64,000 bases of DNA from Nematostella vectensis (taxonomy: Eukaryota > Cnidaria > Anthozoa > Actiniaria > Edwardsiidae): positions 19,614,953 through 19,678,952 of the forward strand of contig NC_064036.1 of NCBI RefSeq assembly GCF_932526225.1, read 5' to 3'. Positions 37,590 to 47,639 of this stretch are shown piece by piece (position 1 is the stretch's first letter; every line of letters begins with the position of its first letter). The notes below the pieces were generated by a model. That model was given only the letters and a program-made list of their open reading frames with translations, was not told the origin of the DNA and did no database searches. The position numbers were made by a program, and so were the translations under genes.

Positions 37590-39130
37590 CAACCAACATC
37601 AAAAACACCAACAGCAATATCTTCATGGTCATCGTCATCATCACCGCAACCACCACCATTACCTCCATTATACCTCAAAACCACCATCATCTTAGCCGTG
37701 ACATCGAGCACAACCATAAACAGCAGAGCATCAACCATAAACAGCAGAGCATCAACCATAAACAACAGAGCATCAATCATAACTATCTTCACAATGACTA
37801 TCATTCATTTTTTCGAGACATGTAATTACTTAGAGACTTCATCATTTCTTAGAGACATGTCATTTCTTAGAGACTATATCCTGTTCTTGATTACTCACAC
37901 TTTTCTGTAGTCATGGCAACAATCTCCGATCTGCAGGCAAATGCTATCGCAGTAACACAACGTTTCAATCTGGAATCTCTCGCTATGTACCTCACATCGA
38001 CCTAGACACGTCAGCGAGGGGATTTCGAAGAAGCAGTTGCCAAACATATAGAGTGTCTGATTTCTCAAGTCTTCACTACTGACAGATGTGTTTCCTTAAA
38101 CAGGGACAAAGACACCACAGGTATCAGTAAGGCACTCTGCCACCTTAATGTACGTCAATGCTTCCATTTAGATGGTTACTACGTTAAAAAAAGAAAACAC
38201 CCAAAACCAAACTGAACCCTTGAATAAGTAAACTTATCAAAGCTATCAACATGCCCATTTTATCGTTCTAGATTTAATCATCCAATATAATACAATAATC
38301 TATCTTGTAATTTGAAATAGTAACGTTTTTAGAATATTCGTTCATCTCCCTGCTTGCTAGTTGATTTCATGGTTTCTCTGTTTACTAAACAAAGGCATAA
38401 AAGAGAGTACTAAAAAAAGACTGGGACTAACAAAAGATAGATAGATAATAGATTAGCTTGCGAGACGGCTCTCCTGTGTGTTTTTGTTGTTCAGGATCCC
38501 GTGGCGCAAACAATCAAGAATGGGGGGAGGGGGAAAGGGAGGAGAGAAGAAAGTAGAGCCGGCAGGAAAGACCGGTCTTGAGTCATGCAATCCTCCGACA
38601 CGGTTGGACGACTTGGGTGACTTTACTTTGACAATTAGCTGTCAAATCTAGCCAATAGCAGACACAGAACATAGAAATAAAGGTTTCTGTGGTATGAAAA
38701 TTCTCCAGGCACTTGAGGAGAATTCGACTACGACAAAAATAGATTGCGCCGGCCTGTACCTACCGTAAAATGTAAACAGAGTTTCAAAGTCATGTTTGGG
38801 GTTACAGGTAAAGCGCAGGTAGCTTCAACAGAAAATATTTGATTACCGTCTAAACGAGACGGGAGCCGCGGGACTTTTGCAAATTTATGCGAAGAAATAG
38901 GATCCGATTGAAAGTTACAAAATCTGCAGACTTATCAAGCCATAGATGCAACACATGTTCAAGGAGCAGACTTATCAAGCCATACATGCAACACATGTGC
39001 AGACTTATCAAGCCATACATGCAACACAAGTGCAAGGAAATAAGGAATCTCCACAGATTGCACAATTTTGTTAGTTATACTCTAGCGGAGGCCAGTTTAA
39101 AAGATTTGCAAACTCTTCGAACGATCGTTT
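37590..39130. other. No supported gene; small tandem repeats
   Basis: The missing 5' exon of the GPCR may lie here but I could not identify it. At 37825-37880 TTCTTAGAGACATGT-type units repeat three times. At 38929-39030 a 33-38-bp unit (CAGACTTATCAAGCCATACA) repeats three times. Confidence 0.4.
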
Positions 39131-39140
39131 GTTCCACATC

Positions 39141-39258
39141 ATCCTCGGGGACCCAGGGCGTCGCGGAGATCGGGCACACAGGGAGCGCGGCGCGAGAAAG
39201 AAACAGTCTCGCGCGCTTCCTGTGTGCCCGATCTCCGCGACGCCATGGGTCGAGGATG
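39141..39258. mobile_element. 118-bp palindromic MITE with 10-bp target duplication
   Basis: Arms of about 50 bp (ATCCTCGGGGACCCAGGGCG at 39141; GCGACGCCATGGGTCGAGGA at the right end) are near-perfect inverted copies around a short AAGAAACA loop. GTTCCACATC occurs immediately on both sides (39131-39140 and 39259-39268). A 9-10-bp duplication would suit a Mutator-like element; the superfamily assignment is inference. Confidence 0.75.
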
Positions 39259-39269
39259 GTTCCACATCC

Positions 39270-39736
39270 AAGTCCGCTTCAACGCTAGAAGTTTCGTTGT
39301 AGTCGCAAGTACGTTATTTCCCTGTAAACGTTTATCGATTGCAAGCTTTTGCACTTTATAACGAATTCCGAATCTTTTATCCTTGATATTACTTCTGTTA
39401 TAGCGTCGTTTAAGCATTTGGCGGTCAATATTTCTTTTTGTCTGCTGTATTCACACATTTCTGACAAGGTGATGACAGAACATCGCAACCAGCCAATCAG
39501 CGATCTCCGTTCCCCAGCGAACGGGAAGCACGACTCAAGACTTTCCCGCCGGCTTTCCTTTCTTCCTTGATTTTTTGGTTGCCACAGGAATCCCGACATC
39601 TCCAAAACAAGAATTTCCAAATAAACCCATTGGAGAGCCGGCTAGCAGGCTACAATAGATTGGTACCTCTATTTTAATTTAAAGCAGCAGTAAGAGTTAT
39701 ATGTACCTCGATAGCACTTTGAGTGGATCGGCGGCA
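39270..39736. other. No supported gene
   Basis: Short overlapping frames on both strands without recognisable motifs, lying between a MITE and a tandem array. Confidence 0.4.
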
Positions 39737-40861
39737 GCAGATTAAGCAATGATCGATCCAATGGTAGACTTGGTGGTGGTGGTGCTACTGGAGGTGGTGG
39801 TGGTGCTACTGGGGGTGGTGGTGGTGCTACTGGGGGTCATGGTGGTGCTACTGGGGGTGGTGGTGGTGCTACTGGGGGTGGTGGTGGTGCTACTGGGGGT
39901 GGTGGTGGTGCTACTGGGGGTGGTGGTGCTACTGGGGGTGGTGGTGGTGCTACTGGGGATGGTGGTGGTGCTACTGGGGGTGGTGGTGGTGCTACTGGGG
40001 ATGGTGGTGGTGCTACTGGGGGTGGCGGCGGTGCTACTGGGGGTGGTGGCGGTGCTACTGGAGGTGGTGGTGGTGCTACTGGGGGTGGTGGTGGTGCTAC
40101 TGGGGGTGGTGGTGGTGCTACTGGGGGTGGTGGTGGTGCTACTGGGGATGGTGGTGGTGCTACTGGGGGTGGCGGCGGTGGTACTGGGGGTAGGGGTGGT
40201 GCTACTGGGGGTGGTGGTGGTGCTACTGGGCGTGGTGGTGGTGCTACTGGGGGTGGTGGTGGTGCTACTGGAGGTGGTGGTGGTGCTACTGGGGATGGTG
40301 GTGGTGCTACTGGGGGTGGTGGTGGTGCTACTGGGGGTGGTGGTGCTACTGGGGGTGGTGGTGGTGCTACTGGGGATGGTGGTGGTGCTACTGGGGGTGG
40401 TGGTGCTACTGGGGGTGGTGTTGGTGCTACTGGGGGTGGTGGTGGTGTTACTGGGGGTGGCGGTGGAGCTACTGGGGGTGGTGGTGGTGCTACTGGGGGT
40501 GGTGGTGGTGCTACTGGTGGTGGTGCTACTGAGGGTGGTGGTGGTGCTACTGGGGTTGGTGGTGGTGCTACTGGGGGTGGTGGTGGTGCTACTGGGGATA
40601 GTGGTGGTGCTACTGGGGGTGGTGGTGGTGCTACTGGTGGTGGTGGTGCTACTGGGGATGGTGGTGGTGCTACTGGGGGTGGTGTTGGTGCTACTGGGGG
40701 TGGTGGTGGTGCTACTGGGGGTGGTGGTGGTGTTACTGGGGGTGGCGGTGGAGCTACTGGGGGTGGTGGCGGTCCAGGGTCTGGCGGATGTGGCGAAGGC
40801 GGTACCGAAAACGTTGTCAGTGGTGATGCTGAGTCAGTAGAAGCAAAGGGCGGCGATGGTT
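39737..40861 (+). repeat. 24-bp array, copy 1 (about 1 kb) with unique open tail
   Basis: About 42 copies of a 24-bp unit (GGTGGTGGTGGTGCTACTGG plus GGGT) follow a leader, AGATTAAGCAATGATCGATC, that is shared with the larger array at 55727. In the frame reading Gly-Gly-Gly-Gly-Ala-Thr-Gly-Gly the array runs into a non-repetitive acidic end (GEGGTENVVSGDAESVEAKG) before TGA at 40859-40861. That tail looks protein-like, but no start codon or second exon is clear. Other frames (Val/Leu-rich plus, Thr/Pro/Ser minus) are equally open. Confidence 0.85.
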
Positions 40862-41276
40862 GAGGCGGTGCGGTGTCCTGCTGTTCAGGCCACGGAGCTA
40901 AGCTCCTTTCAACACGAAAGATTAAGCCATTTTTTCCTGGTTCAAAACAAACAAAAAATATTACAATTTCTTCATCCCTGAAAGATTAGGTGATGCAATA
41001 AGTTTCAATTATTAAACATTGTGCTCACTACGTTGATTCTGATTGGCTAAGGGCGCGTTTTATTTTGAGAATCACGCAATCTGAGGTTCTTCAACGATCA
41101 GTCAGCGGATTAGTGATTCTACGCGCGCAAGGCATCTTTGGCTCTTGAAACATTTGAACGGTACTGTGTAACCTTAGTGTTCTTGACAAGCCCGAGCCCT
41201 CTCTTAACCTAAGTTCTTATATGTTGAATGTATTCAAGCGTAGTTAAACCGAGTCTGCTCCAAATAACAATCGACC
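40862..41276. other. No supported gene
   Basis: Flank between the 24-bp array and the DIRS-like element; nothing recognisable apart from common AT-rich sequence. Confidence 0.4.
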
Positions 41277-41431
41277 GGCCCCTTGGGTTAGGGGCTCCCC
41301 CGCCTGGTCTATGGGGTTAGTGGCTCCCCCGCCTGGTCTATGGGGTTAGGGGCTCCCCCGCCTGGTCTATGGGGTTAGGGGCTCCCCCGCCTGGTCTATG
41401 GGGTTAGGGGCTCCCCGCCTGGTCTATGGGG
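41277..41431. repeat. 29-bp tandem repeat, five copies
   Basis: Five near-identical units containing GGGGTTAGGGGCTCCCCCGC followed by CTGGTCTAT. It lies just upstream of the DIRS-like gag and may be part of that element's end. The GGGTTAGGGG core is only coincidentally telomere-like. Confidence 0.9.
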
Positions 41432-41483
41432 TCCCTGCTTTTTCATACCACGCCCCTAGAGTCTGGAATTCGGTTCGGGTAGC

Positions 41484-42545
41484 TTGATTTCGCTCGCTGT
41501 TGTGTCTATTTTTGACGGTAAAAATAGGGAAATCCCTTCCTTCGACAATAAGGCCGCAGGGGGGACCGTGGAGGTGTCGGAGGCGGTCCTAAAAGCTATT
41601 CAGGCGAAAGCTCGGGCCACGATAGCAGCACAAACACTGGAAAAAGTCAACGTACTATATACCCAACAGAGTGCAGCTTGCAGTATCTCCGTTCCATTTA
41701 CCTGTAACCAGGCTCGGGAAGGTAGGTACTCAGTACCTACATTCTTAAATACCTTTTCTTTGTCTATGGCTCCGCGTGTATTGCCGTCCTCTCACACTCG
41801 GCCGACATATCAACATCCGCTACGCCTGGCGCGACCGGTCCATTTACCCCTCACAGCTTACCCTTGTCCACGGTTCTTCTCTCACACTCGCTCGTGCAGC
41901 CATTCGTGGTGGGTCCGGGCTACCCCCTTTGTGAGCCGGATTGTAGGGGGAAAGTTTGTTGACCTCGCCGAATTACTCCCGGCAAACATGGCTCCGATGT
42001 CGGAGGATGAGGCGCCAAGGCTGCTTCTTTCGGGCCACTTTATCCTGGCCGACACCCAAACGAAGAGAGAAAAAGCCAAAATAGACGAAATTGTGACTTG
42101 GACAGAAGCTTTTACAATATACACGGCCGTGATCTGCCCATGCGCCGCATAGATGGAGAGATCGTACGCACTACAAGCTGCTAATCCTGCGCACTTGTCG
42201 CCAGTTTGAAGGCCTGGCTTGGCTGAATTACGAGAAAGCTCTCAGGAAAAACGCTTCCGCCCTCCGGATTAACGACTGGTCCAATATCGACACCCAACTA
42301 TACTCCTTTCACACCGCGGGATCGGGTATTCGAAGCCTAGCGAGGGAGTCCCAGCCTGTCCCCATCTGTCTCTCATGGAACCGCGGCGCGTGTTCGTCCC
42401 CCGTCTACCCATGCCGCTACCGCCAAGTGCGCGAGCCCACACCGCTAGAGAAAATGTCTCAGTCGCTACCCTACCCCCGGCCCCGATGGCAAAGTTCTGG
42501 AAGCGCAGAGAACTATGCCTTATTAGGATCATGTCGCGTAGACGG
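41484..42545 (+). pseudogene. DIRS-like gag pseudogene
   Basis: The frame from 41484 to 42152 includes GGKFVDLAELLPANMAP and IDEIVTWTEAFTIYTAVICP, the conserved gag block of DIRS-type elements. After a frameshift near 42150 it continues as KLLILRTCRQFEGLAWLNYE, RINDWSNIDTQLYSFHTAG and a knuckle-like CLSWNRGACSSPVYPCRYRQ. Such gag proteins package the element RNA. Loss of frame makes it non-functional. Confidence 0.8.
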
Positions 42546-42789
42546 TCTGCAGGCCAAATTCATATGAATAGCATGTATTGTACGTAGAGATATGTTCACA
42601 TGTTCCTTGCCGGCCTATCGGTGGCATGGTAATAAAGTAGGTGTGTCGTCTGTTCTGGCCCTCATGCCTCACCTACCACATCTACCCCCTTTTACCTCCA
42701 TCCCCCCGCCAATTTTGCCTTGCTAGCGGCGTGTGCGAGTGCAATCCCACCCACCTCCCCCACTTCCCCCATCGTGACCGCGATCTCGT

Positions 42790-43400
42790 CTGGCCAGCGG
42801 GCAGGGCTAGGGTAGTAGACCGGGCAGCCTTACCGCTTATGTTCGGGTTCGTATTTCGAGGGGGCTCAGGGTATTGCATCCTTGTGCCAGGCGGTCATAC
42901 CCTTAGTATTCGCAGTCGTATTCCGATAGGGGTCCAGGGTCGTGCTACCTAGTCCCAAGGGTGTAGAACGGACGGTCTTACCCCTTGTACTCAAATTCGA
43001 GTTTCGATAAAGGCCCAGCGTCGTGCAACCCATTCCCAGGGTAGTAGAACGAGCGGTTGTACCCTTACAGTCGCTGCCGTATTTCATTAAGGGCTCAGGG
43101 TCGTGCAACCTAGTCCAAGGCTAGTAGTAGAACGAGCGGTCGTCTCCTTAAGAGTCGATGTCGTATTCGGCTAGGGGCTAAGGATCGGGCGACCTAGTCC
43201 CAGCCTAGAAGACCGCGGGTTTTATCCTAAGTATTCGCAGTCGGAGTCCATAGGGGCTCAGGGTCGTTCAACGTAGCCCCTGGAGAGTAGACCAGGTGGT
43301 CTTGCCCTTGGTTCTCGCAGTCGCATTCCGTCAGGAGTTCAGGGTCGGGCGCTCTAGTTCCAGCCTAGTAACGCGGTTATACCAGGGGGCCTCTAGCTCG
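42790..43400. repeat. Degenerate 80-bp tandem repeats inside the DIRS-like element
   Basis: Seven or eight diverged units sharing GGGTCGTGCAACCTAGTCC, a GTAGAACGAGCGGTC-like segment and TATTCGCAGTCGTATTCCG. They lie between gag and RT. They are clearly older than the clean arrays elsewhere in the window. Confidence 0.75.
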
Positions 43401-43499
43401 CATTTGATCGCTCTTTCTTACCGTTTCCTTTTCTGAGTTACTGCTTATATGTGACTGTTTCTTTCAGCTCTATTGCCGCCTTAAGTCTTCTCACGCCAT

Positions 43500-44059
43500 T
43501 ATAAGTCAACAGTTTTATGAGCGAGCTGACCGTGCACCCAGAGCAGCAGCGAGTCACCTACGTGATCAACGGCATCCGCTAAGGCTTTAGCTGGGATTCG
43601 ATGTTACTAGTTCTCTTTGTTTCGCTAAGCGTAACAAGCCGACGGCAGTTCAGCACGCTCAGGCTATAAAAGCATATCTGGCCAACGAGGTAGCCCTGCG
43701 AAGGGTGGCAGGCCCCTAGTAAATCTGGGGTCATCCCAAAATCGGAGCCGCCCGGTAAATGGCGCTTGGTTGTAGTTTTGTCTGCAACCTATCGGGGCTA
43801 GCGTTAGCGATGGCATCAACGGCGACGAGTTCTCTCTAGATTATATCAGGGCATATGATATAATATATATGTATATGATATAATTCCCATGGTAGAGCCG
43901 CTCGGTCAAAACTCGATGTACAGTCCGCATATCGTAATGTGCCGGTACACCCCAGCGATCGGCACCTACTCGGTATGAAATAGAGAGACCTCTTTATGGG
44001 GACCTTGTATTACCCATCGGCCTGCGGTCTTCAACTGCATTGCGTCCATGGTTGAGTTA
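43500..44059 (+). pseudogene. DIRS-like reverse transcriptase, 5' part
   Basis: Recognisable pieces are GVIPKSEPPGKWRLVVVLSA (family: GVIPKK.QPGKWRLIVDLS) and LPIGLRSST near 44010 (family: LPFGLRSAP), with stop codons and frame changes between them. The sequence halts at a 12-bp duplication where a foldback transposon has inserted. Confidence 0.75.
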
Positions 44060-45412
44060 CCCTGGGTACCAGAGGCTCGAGCTTCACTCGTTTACTCTCA
44101 CGTCGGTCTCGACTACGAGGAGCGAAGCAACGAGCCTCTGGCGGCATGGCCTAGGTTTCTCAGTTCCGTTAGTGCAGAATTTGGACTACGGAGTTGATTA
44201 GGCTCGATTTCCAGCTCGTCTCTGTGAGCCCGCAGTACGTGCTCCCATCAACGGCTGGATCACTGGTCTGACCGTTTGTCTCGAGATCAAAATTTCAGCC
44301 AATAAGGAAAGAGCCTGGTTGGTTTTCATGGGGAAAACCGCTAACCATTAGCAAGGCTAATAAACCAAGTAAACCGCTTGTCGCCTTGAACACGACGGGC
44401 TAGAAGAATCTGTGTTATAAACCCTTCCGATATAGAGTCTCTTATATTCCCTGTCAATGGCTTTGAATTATCTTTTACATGGAAAGTATGTGCTCATCCT
44501 ACAGGCTTCGGAAATTTGCTCGGGTTAAAAATAAGAGCTTGCATCGCGATGTTTACAAAAACTCCTGGTCAACGACGCGACGGCAGAACGATAACAATGA
44601 GAACGATCGAAATTTTGTGCGGATCAGCGAGTAAATCACACTTCCCGGCCTCGGTAGGATGGGAAAAATGCTTGAGAGTTTGGCAAAATCCTTATTTATT
44701 ACTTGAAAATTTTCGGAGCTTGTAGAGGCAAATCAAACTAGGTCGTTTTGACGCGCCAGTGTGTGATCGCTGATATCCGTTGGCACTCTTCTCTTACTTT
44801 GTACATTTGAGCGAGCTCGGCGCCGGGCTGTGAAACGCTGATTTTGCACAAAGTCTATTGTGTATTATTCTGCCTTTTCAGGAATAAATGCAAATAAGTT
44901 GCATAAAAGCGGAAGTGACGTCACGGACAAGCGAGTTTGACCATTGATCCAGCCGTTAGTGGGGCCGATGTGAGGCCTAGGCGACGGCTGGAAATAGAGC
45001 CTAGGAGTTGATTGGCTGGTTGGTTAACGTCCTCCTACGGTGCTTTGTGATTTGTCAATTAATAATACGTGACCTTGTAATTCGCAACCCCAGTATTTTT
45101 CTCTCAACCCCAGTATAACTAAACTAAAGGAAATACATAGCTAATTCTCTTTCAGAAACCCTCAAATTGCAATTATATTATACAGAATATTTAAAGAAGA
45201 AACAGAATGAGGTCATGGTTGGATAATTCTAAAGGGAAAGGCGTCGTAATTACAAATTACAGTTTTTGAGAAATACAAAACCACAAGCGACGGTGCGTGA
45301 CTCAGAACTGAAAAACCTAGACCGTGCGTCCAGAGGCTTGTAACTTTGCTCCTCATCGCCAAGACAAGCGTGACAGTAAACGAGTGAAGCTTGAGCCTCT
45401 TGTACCCAGTGT
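44060..45412. mobile_element. Foldback transposon inserted in the DIRS RT
   Basis: Inverted ends of about 140 bp: CCCTGGGTACCAGAGGCTCG at the left, GAGCCTCTTGTACCCAGTGT at the right, with AGCTTCACTCGTTTACT conserved in both arms. The direct repeat ATGGTTGAGTTA flanks it (44048-44059 and 45413-45424). Removing the insert and one repeat joins the RT reading as MVELILDNNYNVDHIVHYLE. There is no transposase, so it is non-autonomous. Confidence 0.85.
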
Positions 45413-46330
45413 ATGGTTGAGTTAATCCTAGATAACAATTACAATGTAGACCATATAGTCCACTATCTAGAACATTCTATCATGTGCTGATATGTGCCGA
45501 GTATATGTCCACTTCTCTACGCGTGTCCCCCCTTGGCCTTCCCCTTAGCCCCGATAAGTGCGAAGGCCCTTCCACGAATCTCGAGGTGCTAAGGAATCGA
45601 GATCGACTCGATCACCCGGATTGCACGTTTACAGCTCCCTAAGCTGGAGAAACTAAGAGCCCTGGTAGATATGGTCCACTCGTAGCTGGTATTTGAGTCG
45701 GGATCTCGTGTCCCTTATCGGGCATCTACACCACGCAGTGGTGGTGGTTTTGCCGGGAAGGTCTTACATCCGTCGTGTGATCGACTTGCTATATTGCTTT
45801 CGGCACATGTCGCACCCTATACGCTTAAAGGCTGAGTTTCGAGCCGACTTAGAGCGGTGGTGCTATTTTGTTCGGTCCTTGAACGGGGTGAGTCTCTAAC
45901 TCTACTATGTACGTTGGCCTCTCATACGGTGGAAGTCATATTAGACACCTCGGGGGCTTTGTGGCACGGCGCCTTCCATCTGTCAGCTTGGTTCAATGGG
46001 CGGTGGCCCAACAGAACCAGTCCATAGCGTATAAGAAACTTTGTCCTCATTGTCTTGGCGGCGTGGGTCTGGGGGGATCGGTGGCGGAGATAACACGTGC
46101 TGTTCCGTTTTGATAATGAGTCGGTAGTAGCGATCCTAAACTCTAGGACGTTAAAAGTGGCATCCATCATAAAGTTAGTACGAAGCCTGTTATGTCGGCG
46201 GCGCGCTTTGGCTTCTCGTTTTCTGGGAAGCATGTACCCGGTGTCGATAATCCCATTGCTGATGCCCTGATGCATCTCGTTTCAAATGGCAGGATTTCTT
46301 CCCACTGGCTCCCTGGGCTCATCCTTTGCC
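45413..46330 (+). pseudogene. DIRS-like RT 3' part and RNase H
   Basis: The sequence resumes with ILDNNYNVDHIVHYLEHS, where the polymerase box (family HYLDDF) has degraded to HYLEHS at 45461-45478. Next comes VPLAPDKCEGPST, then an RNase H region: RDLVSLIGHLHHAVVVVLPG, RSYIRRVIDL, FRADLERWCYFV and LNGVSL. Then DNESVVAILNSRTLKVASII and FSGKHVPGVDNPIADAL. The catalytic loss and several stops show an inactive copy. Confidence 0.8.
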
Positions 46331-46379
46331 CACCCCCGTACCTCAGGGGTGCTGGAAGCTCTCAGCTCTCGCTAGCGGA

Positions 46380-47160
46380 CAGATTCATGGCTTTCCAGAC
46401 CTTCTGGCTAATTGCCTGCGACTCGAAAGAGTGGTTCGAGGCATTAAACGGGTACAGGGAACCACTTCCAATCACAGATAGAATCTTGGGCCTCATCGAA
46501 AGCCACATCGACCCGAAGAGTTTCCATCACATGATGTTCTTGGCGGCCTGCTGCCTGGAATATTTCGGTTTTCTTCGATCGGTGGAGTTCACGGTGGTTA
46601 ACCTGGCAGCGTTCTGACAGGAAACTCACCTGACTGTTAAGGACATCACAGTCGATTCTTCTTCAGAACCGTCATGTCTTAGAGTTAACATCAAGGCATC
46701 CAAGATAGATCCATTCCGGGAGGGAACATTTAATTTTATTGGCCAAACGAAGCCTCTTCTCTGTCCCTTGGGAGTTATTTTGTCCTATCTAGCGGCCAGG
46801 GTCGGTTCCTCGGGCCCCTTGTCTTGTTACAGTCAGGGCAGCCGTTAACGCGTGCATTACTTACCAAATAGCTCAGAAAGATTTTGCTCGCCAATGGGGT
46901 TTCTAGGTAACTTTTCCAGTCACAGCTTTCGCATTGGTGCTACATTTGCCGAAATGGAATGCCCGATCATTTAATCCAAACACTAAGTCGTTGGCAAAGC
47001 GATGCATTCAGGGGCTACATCCACACCCCGGTCGAGGTTTTTGTGACGGCTTGGTCAGGTTGGGGTTGGAGGTCCCATGGACCCGTTCCACAGTCCCTCC
47101 ATTTCGAGCTCGTTCCCTGGCGGAGAGCTGTGGCCCGGTTGGCATGGTTCCTCGGGTAGC
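46380..47160 (+). pseudogene. DIRS-like tyrosine recombinase pseudogene
   Basis: Blocks visible are MFLAACCLEYFGFLRSVEFT (containing the first catalytic Arg region), NIKASKIDPFREGT, the HxxR box in SHSFRIGATFAE near 46920, and the nucleophile region PDHLIQTLSRWQSDAFRGYI followed by HTPVEVF, with the candidate catalytic Tyr in GYIHTP. These are the family's integration catalytic boxes. TGA at 46616 and frame changes near 46845 and 46970 break it. Confidence 0.8.
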
Positions 47161-47201
47161 GCGAGATCGGGCGACCTCCGCGCTACGGTATTTACCCCAA
47201 A

Positions 47202-47335
47202 CTTATGAGACGATGAGTATAATTAGGTTCTATATAAAACTATATTATATGATGTGAAGCAAAGTAAACTTATCAGACGATGAGTATAATTAGGTTCTAT
47301 ATAAAACTATATTATATGATGTGAAGCAAAGTAAA
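47202..47335. repeat. Two tandem copies of a 67-bp unit
   Basis: Two almost identical 67-bp copies (starting CTTATGAGACGATGAGTATA and CTTATCAGACGATGAGTATA) directly after the DIRS-like element. They could be part of its terminal repeat structure. Confidence 0.85.
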
Positions 47336-47404
47336 CAAGCGACACAGAAAGCTCTGCGCAGGAGGGTAGAGAATTAGTGGCCTTTGTGCAAAGCAGGAAT
47401 AAAT

Positions 47405-47575
47405 TTTGTATTCGAAAAAGTGTATTTTACTGAATAAATGTTTAATAAAACAATTATTGAATTCGGTTAAAGTGATATCCAGAATAAACAATGTCTCGAC
47501 ATTGATTATACCAGATATCCCTAAAACCTCATCTAATAATTGTTTAGTACACTTTTTTGAATATATGCCAAATAA
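47405..47575. mobile_element. Palindromic element of about 170 bp
   Basis: An imperfect palindrome centred near 47494: GATATCCAGAATAAACAATG mirrors CATTGATTATACCAGATATC, with outer arms AAAAAGTGTATTTTACT and AGTACACTTTTTTGAATA. Frames open on both strands here are a palindrome effect. Confidence 0.6.
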
Positions 47576-47639
47576 AACCGCCGTCTGTGATGTCACAAAG
47601 AAAATTAATTTAGGCACAAGTCAACAGAGATTTCAATGT

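Larger units (their letters stand above)
41440..47165 (+). mobile_element. Decayed DIRS-like tyrosine-recombinase retroelement, interrupted
   Basis: In order: gag (41484-42545), degenerate 80-bp repeats (42790-43400), RT (43500-44059 and 45413-45480), RNase H (45500-46330), tyrosine recombinase (46380-47160). This set and order are those of DIRS-type elements. Stops and frameshifts break every domain, so the copy is dead. A 1.35-kb foldback transposon sits inside RT. The outer boundaries are approximate because I did not resolve the split terminal repeats. Confidence 0.85.

Noticed and set aside
37196-37592. Proline/serine-rich and Met/Val-rich frames
   Set aside because: Translation of a CCA/TCA microsatellite.
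37913-38006. Short plus frame starting MATISDLQANAIAV
   Set aside because: Only 30 codons, no splice partner found, no family recognised.
41277-41431. Telomere-like GGGTTAGGGG repeats
   Set aside because: The 29-bp unit contains the motif once; it is not a TTAGGG array.
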